NCBI GenBank assembly: GCA_001584585.1
Contig: LSYV01000085.1
Location: 118,842 to 141,594 of the forward strand
DNA length: 22,753 nt
From: Gonium pectorale
Taxonomy: Eukaryota; Chlorophyta; Chlorophyceae; Chlamydomonadales; Volvocaceae
Direction: 5' to 3'
Part shown: positions 9,401-21,400 of the stretch, in pieces
How positions within the stretch are numbered: the stretch's first letter is position 1
Layout of the letters: every line of letters starts with the position of its first letter
Program-made: the position numbers and the translations under genes
The notes under the pieces: model-generated
Databases searched by the model: none
The model's input: only the letters and a program-made list of their open reading frames with translations
Told to the model about the DNA's origin: nothing

Positions 9401-12400
9401 CAAGTACGGTTATCGAAATGGCAGCACAACCTGGCAATCAGCGTATAGTTCGACAAGCAAGGGGTTTCCTCACGATGGCGATTAGATAGATTTGCTGGGT
9501 GGTCCATGAGCGTCCAGTTTTCATCAGTTTTCCATCTGTGCCTGCTCTTTTCTCCGCTACACATTGATCCAAACGATAGCGACAGAAAGTGTTTGCGGTT
9601 GCCGCCGTACTGGCAAGTTTGGCAGCTGGCTGCACCACCCGCTCATTGCCGCCAAGCGCCACCGTCTTTCTGGACGAACCGAGTTGATAAACAGACAACC
9701 GATTTTCAACCCTACCAACAATCTATCGTCCCGGGTCGTCTATCCTGTCTGTTGTGCGTGTTGGTTTCCGTGGTACCGTCGCTTAGTAAGCCCGCGTTCA
9801 CCGAATGTACGCCTCAACTCAACCGACAGGCCCGCCCGTCACTTCCGAATCGTCATTATCAAGAACGGGACCGTAGACACCGCCGTGGTGAGACCGCAAC
9901 GACTAAGTGCCCATCCATAGTGCCATATGTATAGATTACTTGATATTGTTCTTTCGGCATGTGTCCTGAACGCATGGAAGCGTTGCCCCATTCTAATCCT
10001 TTGGCATCTATCACCCCATCTATCCCCGCTGGGCCTGCAATGCGACCAAGCATCATGGTGTAAAGCCCTGCCTGCGGCGTTTCGCTCCCCAAGATTGTTC
10101 TTCATCCAATCCTTTCTATCGCAGGACCTGTGGGACACTCAGGACGGCCAGACGCCGCTGGCCTTAGCGTTCGAGACCGCCCTGACAGGTGAATAGCAGG
10201 CGGCGGTGGGGTGGACAGGGATGGTTAGTTGGTACATACGATGGGCTCAGGGGTCGGTAACTCCCAGGTCTATCTAGTGGATGGTTGGTGGGCTGGACTG
10301 AGCGAGAGTCCTTCCAATAGATGTCCGTCTCGCTGGCGGGCTGAGCGGGGCTGATAGATAGGGTCGAAGTGTGCGCGGAGGGGGAAACCTCAACTTGCAG
10401 TGGGCATGTGGCTAGAATGGCTGCACATTACGACTGCGTAATGGCCTCTTATGGATAGGCCGAGTGACGGTGAGCACTAGCCGGTACGTAGTACCATCCC
10501 ATCTGCGGTGTTGACTGTTCAACACGGCGTCCCGCCAACCTGCGCCCCCGATTCTATAAGCCCCCCACCCCACGCACGTACGCATAACACGCACCCTCCT
10601 TGCACGATGGAAGCAAGTCAACCAAACGGGGCTTGCGACTGCGTCGTACCGGTCGTACGTCCACGCCCCCCAACGCATGCAGGGAAGGTGTACGTCAAGA
10701 TCCAGGAGATCCGGTCGCTGGACGAGAGCAGCCCCGAGGTGCAGCCCGCCGCGTTGACGCCGCCCTCCGAGGCCTTCTGTTCCGATGACGAGGAATTCAC
10801 CCCCCGCCTGACGTCGTCCTATGATGTCGTGGGCGGCACTGGCACCTCGTATTACCAGTTGGTGTCAGATGCCGAGCCCGCAACCGGTGAGTCCAACGCA
10901 TGTTCCATCGAAGTGCGTGCTCTCACACGTAACGAGCAGGTAGATGAAATGAGACAAAGGTAGACCTGCCTCTGAATCCAGAATACCGTAATGACCGTTC
11001 GACTTCAGGCGTGCGTGTCCGCCAACCCGTACATTGAAAATGTATATATTGATGTCCGAAACAGCCCTGCTAACTGCAACGGGTCGGTAGTCAGGCGGCG
11101 GCCCCGCGTCCCACCAGCTGCCCACGCATAGCGGTGTTTCGCGCGCCTCTTCTCAGAGTGTTTAATCCGCGGATTATAACCTCCTTACTTAGAGCGGGTC
11201 CCACCTTCACATTGCTTCGCCCCGGCCTGGTATCGCGCGAAGACCTGCTAAGCCCCACCGAGCGCCGCCGCGTGATGGAGCGCAGCCTGGAGCGGGAGTC
11301 GGTGTGGGCGGGTCTGGACCACGTTAACGGTACCGGCGAGTGGCCGCAGTGGGCGCTCGACGTGTACGGCGGTGTACGACCAGCCTCCTCCAGCGCCGAG
11401 CGCCGGGTGCGTATTCTAGGGTCGGGCGGGTCGGGAGGGTTGGGCGGGACGGGCGGGACGGGCGGGACGGGCGGGACGGGCGGGACGGGCGGGACGGGCG
11501 GGACGGGCGGGACGGGCGGGACGGGCGGGACGGGCGGGACGGGCGGGACGGGCGGGACGGGCGGGACGGGCGGGACGGCCACCCGCAGCCGCGCCGCGCT
11601 CCAGCGCTGAGCGTCGGGTGCGTGCGGGTGGTGCTATGGTCGTGCTTGTGCCGGGTGCGTGCCATCGCCGCCGGGTGCGTGTGGGTGACGCCATGGTCGT
11701 CCTTAGAGGGATCGTGCTTGGTGGGAGCGTTTGTGTGCAATGCATGGTCGCGTGTGCGTAGTGGGCGTGTGTACAGGGGCGTGGGCGTGTCGTGAGCATC
11801 ATGCCGCATGCACTTCTTCACCCGAAGCAGGCTCCTCATTCATCGGCAATGCCTTGGGGTGGTGGTCGGTGCTGTGGGCTCAGTTTTGCACGCACGGCTG
11901 TAGGGCTGGTTGGCTTATTCCGATACGTACCGCTCAAGCTGCCAGGCGTGGCCATGTGGTGCCTATGCCGGGTACAATCGTCTCGCGATGCTTGCATGCA
12001 TTCCACGCACAAGCATGTATACCAGGTTGTGAGTGGTATGTGTGTCGCCGGTGTCATGACTGGGCCGCTGTGAGGCAGCTGGTCCCCATGCACACTCCGT
12101 TGTTGTGTTCTGTGTTCCTTTCATTCTTCCCCATCTTGGTGGCCCGCGCTTGCTCCTCTACTTAAGACAAACCTTAAAACCCTAAAACCTTCAAACCCTA
12201 AAACTTTAAAAACTTAGAATGTTCCCAACAACGCACGCCATTTTTTCAGGAGCTGTCAATCGGCGGTACCTGCGCCTCCGCCTCAGAGACGGACTTCTAT
12301 GCCTTTATGTGCAGCGGGAAATTCGCTTTTCTCAAGTGAGTCTGTGACTGATCTTTTTTGCTGCAGCGCCGCATGTACACCAAAGGCAGCGTAGTTCATA

Positions 12401-15400
12401 GCATTGTGTGCTGTATGCGATGCTTGTACGCCGTTCACGATCTACGGCACAATGTAAGGCTTGCTTGGTTTACTTTTGGCGGCTGCGTGCAGGGGCTTGA
12501 ATTTCAAGGCTACTGTCACTTGCGAGGAAAAGCTCAACGGTGCGCCCCATGCATTGGGCTGCTGCCATAGCAACTAGGCACTAGCCAGTGAATGGATATC
12601 GGGCGGGGGAAACGCTCGGGATTGATGAATTGACGTTGTGTATGATGCAGTGAAGCATGCCCTTGGTTACCCATATGTGTCATGTTCGGCTCACCTTCGG
12701 AGCGGCCACGCGTGTAATCTCCAAGCAGATCATTGTTCACTGCTGAACTGAAGGCTTTCTCCTGTCATGGCCTCATTCTTTTTGCAGCTGATGGCTTTAC
12801 CATACAAGGGACCGTTGAAGTGGACACATGTGCCGGCACCGTGAGTGAGGGCGGATACATAGGAGGCTTTAAACTAGGGCTCGTCAATGCGGAGAGGCGG
12901 GATCACGGTCTGGCATTGTCGCTTGCCAATCTGCGATGCCAAGCTCCGTGTATCTGTACCTGCCTGTTGCACGTTCACAGCAGCCACGCACCCTGGAACG
13001 ATTCGCACGTACACTCGCAAGCAAACGCATGCATGCCGTCAGCGCGTTCACTCCAGATCCCCATCCCGATTCGGCAATATACTCTCTCATATATATACTC
13101 TCTCATGCCCCTCCAATAAAGCCCCACGCAATCGATCTGTCAAGCCAAACCAAAGCGCTTGTGGAAGGGCGCAGGTGTCTATGTGCCCTTCTTCATGCCA
13201 TCTTTCCTCCAAGCATCGACCTTTCTAAATCAAACGCCACCCTCGAAAATCCCAATTCGGTTCTCCGTCTTGATATTCTCCTCATGTCCTTGCTTGCAGG
13301 TGTCGGGCTGCCTTGCACTGCAGCTTCGTTTCCCCTTCGACTCCGAGCTGAACCTTGCCCTCAAGCATTTGAGCGCAGTGCTGCCCAAAGAGTTGAAGGA
13401 AATTCCGTACATTGAGTTTGCTGAGGTATGCATGCTTCGATTGCACGTGCTTGCGTGGAGGTTTCGGAAGGAAGCTTCAGCATAAAGTCATGGGTTTGTG
13501 GCGCAAACTGACGTACATTTGTGATTGTTATGTGTTGAGTCGCCATGTTCGTTTTTGCTTGGGAGACCTACGTTTCTGTCTGAACCAGCGCACGCCGGGC
13601 GCCAAGGCCATTTTCGACAACTTGCACTGGTAAGGTCCTAGTTTGACCTACCGACGTTTGCGCTAAAACCCTCAAACCCAACATTTTTGGCTGCAGGGCT
13701 GCGTGAAGTACGACGCAGGAACCAAGACGGCCACCATCAAAACTGCTGCGCAGTAAGAGCTTCTGTTTCTAAAACCCTTGATTTGATGCATGTCTCCCCC
13801 GTTGTCTGCGCCCTTTCGCGCCTTTCCGCCTGTAACCTTTCCACAGAACACAAAAATGTGTTTATAGACAAGCCAATCAATGCGTCATCAGTCGGGTCTA
13901 TGGGGCTCATGCTGGACAGGGCCTGCCTATCTCGGCATATGTTGTGTTGTAAGCAGGATCTATCCGCACTACCTTCGGCAGTCGTTGATTCTGGATTTCG
14001 CAGCTGTGTCTGCATGTAAGCACGCATGTCTTGTCCCTTTCCCTCGCAGGCCTAGGATTAGGCCGGACATCGTCAATGAGGGGCTGAATAAAGGCATGTC
14101 TGAGTTTATGGCCGTTTCTGTCTTCAAGTAAGACGCTGCAATGGGTTCATTAATGGGCTGGAAGATCTGACCAGGCATAAAGCATGCAAAAGCACACGTC
14201 GGTGTTATTAGGTGCGGCCCAGCCAGCAGTGTCGGTTCTGCCATTCTTTAGCCTTCTTTGCTTTCTTTCGCCCACGCACGGCTCTGTGCATGGATCGGCA
14301 TTGCACTCGTGTGTTGTTTTTTGCGCTACAACGTTTTGGCGCAGTAAGTTCAAACGATTATGGCGATGAGCGTTCACCGGCACATACACGAAAAATGCCA
14401 CAAGGGGGTGCCATGCAGACATGCACGCACCCGCAGTTGCAGACTCACCCGCCAGCGTGTTTGTATGCAATCCCATGTACTCAATACGTGGCTCGTACGA
14501 TTCTGTGCTTTCGCAAGCAACGATCCGGGCAACGGTTACAAAAAGGTCCTACACATGTGCATTGTGGCAATGTTAAAGCTGTATGATACTTGAGAATCAA
14601 TCAAGTGTGCATCCATTCATGCCACCCGGCTGCCTGTTGCTGTTGCTGCAGGGTGTCCCCGTGCTGCATATGGATCGATACGGTACGTGTGCTAATCGTG
14701 GGCCCCAAACAAAATGGCGCGAAGGCCAAACATGGTGCACGGCTCAAAACGCGACCGGCCGGGCAGCTGTTTAGGGCATGCTTCTGGCAGGACGTCGTGG
14801 CTGCACGTTGCGTGGCTTGCAAACGATTCACATGGGTCCGATGCCTCCGCCAGGGCCCTAGACTGCCTGGCTTGAACACGCATAATGCTGCGCTTGGTTG
14901 GTCGCTCCTTGTCCCCCGTGCCACTGGCCAATTCTGCCGACCGCAGGTGTGGGTGGAGTGGGTGATCGTCATCAACCCTCTGGGCATGATTGTGAACGCC
15001 GTGAATTTCGCCATTTCCATTGGCCGCGCAATTGGCGATACAATCTACACCAACGTCATAGCTCCGATTATCGATGATGTCGAGGATGCATTAGATGGCG
15101 TCGTGGATGGCGCCAAGGACTTCATCGACGATGTTGGTGACGCGTTTGGCTTCCGCCGGAGCCTCGGCGTACTCGATTCAGTCAGCAAAAAGATGCCCGG
15201 TATCACGGTCTTCAGGGAGACGTTCAAGGCTGTCACTCCAGACGACCCCGTGTACATTCGGGTGAGTAGTGCACGTACGACTACTCCCGTGCAACCCCCC
15301 TGCACATGGCTAGCGAACATGACAGGCAAGGTAGAACAGCACTCGTCTGACCATGCTGTCCAATCCAGCTGGCGTTGGTTGGTTGCTTAGTCGGTTGGAG

Positions 15401-18400
15401 TTGATTATTTGGGCTTCGCTTACACTCCCAGGTATGCTGCTCTCCTGCCCACAGCTGCATATCGCCGCCACAGCTGCCGCCGACGCTTGCCGCTGCACCC
15501 TAGCTGGGAAGGGGCGACAGCACCATGGACGCCCCCGGACTACATCCCCGCATTCCCATAGCTAACGCTCAGCTATCAGTCTCACCAACTGGTGGTTGAG
15601 CTGTTAGGAACACATAATCCGATCGCTCGATGTTCACCACAGATCATGGGTTCGAATTCCGTATTCCAATCACGGGAGAGCAGTGGCATGATTGCGCAAG
15701 CAGTCGTGAGCCCATAGCTCGGGGGCCCAACCTGCGAAGCGCTGGCTGTGATGGACACTCTGCTGACGCCAGGCACATGACCAGGGGCGCGAGTCAGGCG
15801 TAGAGGGGGCGGTGGTGGATACACCGTCGGGGGTGATCCCTCAACAAGAGGACATGTGCCATACTCCCCCCCTTAACAAACGCGATGGTGCATGATCACG
15901 CATTAACTTTACTTTACTTTGACTACATCCTGACCACACGCAAGCACGATGTCTGGCAGTTTCGACGGCCCTTCATGCTGACCCCCACGGCGGCTACAAC
16001 TGCCCTGCTGCCTGCATGCTGCTGATAATCACCATCAACCACGCACGCATCTTCCACCAACTACGTCGCGTGCAGGGATCACGTGGGAGCAACAAGCCGC
16101 CCCAAGGTAGGTTGGCACGTCTGTGCCGCGTGGGTACGATGAGAGTCTGTCGATCAGCCAGTCAGGCGCCAAAAGCTGCGTGTGGTCCGGGTGCTTTTCG
16201 GCGAAAGCATGACGTAATTGTGTGTTGCGTACTCATGAGCGTTTTCTGTGTGTTGAGTATTTAAGAAAGGTACGGATGGACTAAGAAGTAGCTCTGTTAC
16301 CACTCCATCTATCCCTGTTCCATCCGCCCGACACCTTGAGCATCCATGTACTATGTATAACGTGTTCACAGACTGCATTCGGTCGCCTGTATTTGTGGGC
16401 GCAAGGACTACCCATTCCCGACCACTATGTATATCTTGCATGGGTTGTGGAATGCTGAATGCGTTCGACGCCTTGCTCCCCACAAGCATCGACCCTTATC
16501 CCGCCCACAAACCCTATCCCCCCGCTGACAACCGACCAACCAATCAACCGATCGACCAAACAATCAGTCACCAACTCGAAGTCGGACTACACTCTGTACA
16601 ACGACACCCGAAAAATGAAATTCTTTCCATGGACGGTACGCCCCACACATCGTCCTACAATAACATCATCAGAACGACGGATGATTGTCATTGTCCAAAC
16701 TGTGTGCCGTAGCTACGTTGCTGCTGCGTTGCTTTGTCTGCCATGCTGTGCCTCTTAAGGGCCAGTGTAGTCACTGCCAGGGCCACAAGTAGACAGGAAT
16801 CAACGCAATCAAATGCCTTGCCTGTGTAACAATTACGTCTGTACATCTGTACTTTTAACCCGTACGTCTGCACGTCTGTTCTGAAGCCGACCACCACTTC
16901 CCCGGCCGCCTTGAATCCTGCGCAGGAGATTGTGTATTGCGGGTCTATATCCAACCCACAGGACACGAAAACACCTCCAAAGATCACGGCGATGCCCATG
17001 AAATCTTTCAGTCTAAACGTATGGGACAAACATGCGCTGTTTGGCAAAGTGGCGATGGTCAATGCAAGGTAGCAAGCAAGAACAACGAATTAATTATGTA
17101 CGCATACACCCGCTCCAGATCTCGATATCTGTTAGCGGGGTTGAGGGGATAGGGCTAGGAGCGGTCCCATGCGTGTAACTGCATGCAAGAAATACTGCGC
17201 GTGGATTCGTTGATCCGTGGATGCGTTGGCGGTATACACAACGTACATATGTAATTGCCATACATACACATCCGTGCTTGCTTACTTGCAGGTTTCGTTG
17301 CCAGGACGACTCGGAGGTCACATATGGCAGGGCGATCCCTAGCCGCGATACGGACAGCTGGAAGCAATGGCAAGAGTGCGACAAGGGCGCGTACTTCGTA
17401 GCCGCCAGGGTTCGTGTTGATAAAGCGACTTCTAATAAGGGCGACGACGGTGAGCGAGTGCGGATACCTTGATTGGCTGCCCACCTATGGGCTATCCATC
17501 AGTTTCGATCGCAGATTGTTCGCTGATCTCAAGCCCACCAACCAACCCTTTCCCACCCGCCCATTATCCCGCCCATTATCCCTCCCTCCCTCCCTTTCCG
17601 CGCAATTACCCACGCTGATCTCAGGCCCACCAACCAACCCTTTCCCACCCGCCCATCCAGAGAGCTCTGTAAACTCGATCATGTTCAAGTGCTCAACCGG
17701 CAAGGGCAGCTCCGATGGCCTTTCATCCCACAACGGTGAGAATCGTGGCCTGATCGATCAATGACTTTGTAGGGCGATGGGGCGATACGTGAAGAAAAAC
17801 AGATATCAACAAGACACGCAGTGTGCCTTTTTAAAGCGCGCTCACGATTCAATTTCGCACCGGCAAACGTCATACGTGCAATAATATTCCCTAGAGGCTT
17901 CGTCCATCTCCACGGCCGAGGTCGGCCATGCGAATACCGTACTTGTGCTGCAGGCATGTTGCTGCGTACATGGGTGTTAGTTGTCCCGCTGCTGCTGACC
18001 ATGCACCTCTATCTGCGACCTGCCTCTAATCCCGTATCGGTAAATCCACTGCTACAGGCTTTGAAGGCGACTGGACGTCTTGGAAAGCCTGCCCCCAGGG
18101 CGCCTTCATTTGCGGAGTGCAACTGTCTCACGGCTGGATTTGGACGGGTCTAGTCCCAGATGTTCTCGGCACTACAGGCAAGCGCGGGGTGAGGCGTCCC
18201 GCCGCTGCTCTTTACAACCCTGCATCACGCCATATAGATCTATGCCACGTGTCCAAGGTTTCCTTGAACCCTAATATCCTAAAATCCTACATGTAGTAAT
18301 TGCTGGAGGTGTTTGCAGTAGTACGTGTGCAAGCGTGAAGATCAGCTGCCCATCCATCTGCCCATAATCTGTCTAGCTACAGCTTCTTCCCTGTACAATG

Positions 18401-21400
18401 CAGCAAGCAGTCACGCACGGCTTTCCTGCATCGGGCTGCGCCCGTTGGGTGGACTCAGTTGGATTCTTCTTAGGGGGTCGGAACCCACCTTACCCGCCCA
18501 CATACCAAACCTCACCTATATGCCTCCGCTGCCCCCCGCCCGTCTGTCCGCGGCACCAGGGGTCACTTTCCGGTGCTGCACCTGGTAGCGGTCGGTCGAT
18601 GGCGGCACCCGTCCATCGTGGCCGATCAATTGGTGATCGCGATATCCGAACTGGCCTCGCTGCTCCACCATCTGCCACTGCCACCAATATCTATCCATCG
18701 AGCTGCCTTGCCATGCGCATGCGCGTGGAGGCTGCTGCTGCTGGTGCTGCTGCCCCCCCAACATCATCGCCGTAGAGACCCCCTGACAGATCTACTAAAC
18801 GTGCTTATGAGTCCGGCATCTATCCCCATCTGTCATTTGCCTATCGGCATTAGTTGATGCCGTTCACACGCTAGCTATCTAGCTGCCAGTTGTCAGGAGA
18901 GTGGCGTTCACCCCATCATCACCAGAAACACTTGCCCCATGAGAGCGCAATCTGAACGCTTCCTTGTGCCTACTACGGGTGTGGCTACTTGTGCCTACGG
19001 GTGTACGGCGGGTGCGCCGTACAGGTGCTGCTCATTTCGGCGCAGTTCGTTCATTCCATCTTAGTGGCCTGGTCTTGCCTATTCGGTTTGGGTCACATGT
19101 CGATCTGGGAGGACGCCCTGCCTGGCTATCTGACCGTCCGCGCATGCAGTCGCCCGCACTAGTTTGTGGGTGGGTGTTTCTATCTCGTACGCCGCCCTTC
19201 GTGTTTCAGCAAACCTTTTCCTGCCCGCTGTTGCATGTTTGTTACATCAATCTATCCTTTTGCTACCCAGGTTTCCCCGCCTAGTGGCACATGCTGCCTT
19301 GCCGGCCATTCACTGCAAGTTGCGTGTTTGTGTTTGTCTGCGTGCATAACAACGATATGCGTGTTTGTGTGTGCAACATATTGGAGGGAGCCGTATGCCC
19401 CCGGACGTTTGCCTAATTACGTTGATGCATGTTGCATCTACATGCCATTGCTGTTGCAGCATCCATAGTCTACTTTGGCGCATCTCGCTGTGGATGAGGT
19501 GTGCCCTTGCGCACGTTCCAGCACAGCCAGCATCCGTTTAGGCCCGTTGAGGCGCGGCCCTCCTCCTCCTTAACTACACGCAGGTGTTAGGCCCTGCGTA
19601 GTCTTTCTTTCTTTCTTCCAGCGCAACCAGCATCCGGGACGCGACGGTCTTTAGTTGCCGTATCGTATGAAGAGGGAGGGAGTGCAGTGCGCGTGCGCAT
19701 GAAATGTGAATGGCCGGAAGATGCCTGGTCATGCCAGCCCATCCATAGATCCGTACGTGCGCACTCAGTACTACATAACCTAATAATTGTGTGGCTATTA
19801 TGCTGAAGATAGCTGCTGGGGTGGTTTCACTCGACCATCGGTTATCAAGCCGAATCGTGTGTAACTTTGCTGCCTGGTCGCAGTTATCGACATGACAATC
19901 ATCAAACACCGCACCACGCACTGGGTCAACTGAATTGGAGCAGTTAGGGAGGGTCACGTAACACATACAGGTTACCCAAAGGGGCGCAACTCCTGACGTA
20001 CCTGACGTACGTTACAGCAGGCCATCCACGGCTAACTATCTACTGGTACGTGCCGTGCTTGCTCACACTAAGGCAACGCTGGAGTGCAGTAGTAGTGTGT
20101 GTAAATGTGCTATACGTGTGAAAACAAATCGCCAAGTAAGGCAATAATCACTCGGTGCAAAACATGGAGGCCCTGGAACCCGACCGCAGTGGCCACCGGC
20201 ACGGTCGGCTTATGCTAGCAGTGGGCTTCCCAAGCTGAAAGCTCGGCGGCAGATAGAGTGCTTGCCACAGTATATGAATACGGCAGAGCCGTCCCAAGTG
20301 AAAACCTCGACAGCTGGAAGACGTGGCAAGAATGTGACGCCGGCGCGTACTTCGTAGCTGCCGGGATTCGGGTTGATGAACCGACCTCTACTTGGAAAGA
20401 CGACGGTGAGAGCAGATACCTTGATTGGCACCAAAATCGACTGGCATGCCTACGTACCCGAACCAACCAACCAATTTCCCGCCCACCCATCTAGAAAGCT
20501 CTGTAAACTCGATCATGTTCAAGTGCTCAAGCGGTAAGGGTAGCTCCGACGGCCTTTCGTCCCACAACAGTGAGAATCGGGACCCGGCTCAATCGATGAC
20601 TTCAATCGACCACGATTCAATTTCACATCGGCAATTGTCAGATGTTTCAAATCTAGAGACTTTTGTGCAGGTCTTGATTAGACTAGCGCTTAGTATGGCA
20701 GTACATACAACGAGGGCTGCTTGTACGCCATCTCCGCGGCTGAGGTCGGCCATGCAAATACAGTACTTGTGATGCAGGTATGTCAGCGCATGCATGTATG
20801 GTATGGGATTCCGTACATCTGTACACGTTAATTGCTGGTGCGTTGCACATGTTTATATGGCTGGGTATGTACGCTCATTTGCTGGCTGGCTGACTATACG
20901 CCCCTAATCTCCGACCTGTCTATCTCTAGCCATAAATTTGAGCGCGCATCTATCTGTATGTCTGTCCGCTGCTGCAGGCTTCGATGGCGACTGGACGCCT
21001 TGGCAAGCCTGCCCTAAGGTTGAATTCATCTGCGGCGTGCAAATGTCCAACGACTACATGCTTCTAAAGTATAACATCCCAGAATGTTTGGGTGTTTCAG
21101 GCAAGTGCTGGGGAAAGAGTCCCTTTGCCGCGGCTCTATACAACCTTGAATCACGCCAGATCTATGATATAGGAATTATGTATGCAGTAAATGCTGGAGG
21201 TGTTTGCAGTGCTTGCAGTACTCGTGCAAGAGTGCCAATAGATTGGCTGTACAGGTATCAGCCTGTTGTCTACCTACAGCTTCTTCAGCACACAATTCAT
21301 GCACCCTGCAGTCACGGCGGCTTTCCTGCATCGGGCTGCGCGTGCTGGTTGCAATCGCTTGGATTCTTCTTAGGGGGTCGGAACCCACCTTACCCGCCCA

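Larger units (their letters stand above)
11407..12249 (+). other. Intron 20 with 9-bp minisatellite and telomere-like units
   Basis: 843 bases. Holds the GGGCGGGAC array (11442-11576), CGGGTGCGTG-type repeats to about 11790, a (C)CCTAAAA patch at 12171-12215 and a T-run acceptor TTTTTTCAG. Confidence 0.75.

Noticed and set aside
11091..11839. Long open frames on both strands (PPV, GGT, GRD, SRP repeats)
   Set aside because: They are produced by the 9-bp GGGCGGGAC array, whose length keeps every frame open.
15582..15824. Minus-strand 80-codon frame
   Set aside because: Antisense reading of the SINE-like element, a common artefact of tRNA-derived repeats.
16688..17062. Minus-strand 124-codon frame with hydrophobic stretches
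   Set aside because: Lies opposite exon 31, whose plus-strand splice phases fit both neighbours; treated as an antisense shadow.
19574..19966. Minus-strand 130-codon frame with several Cys
   Set aside because: No recognised motif, no splice context examined that supports it, and it lies between the duplicated blocks. Kept only as a weak possibility.
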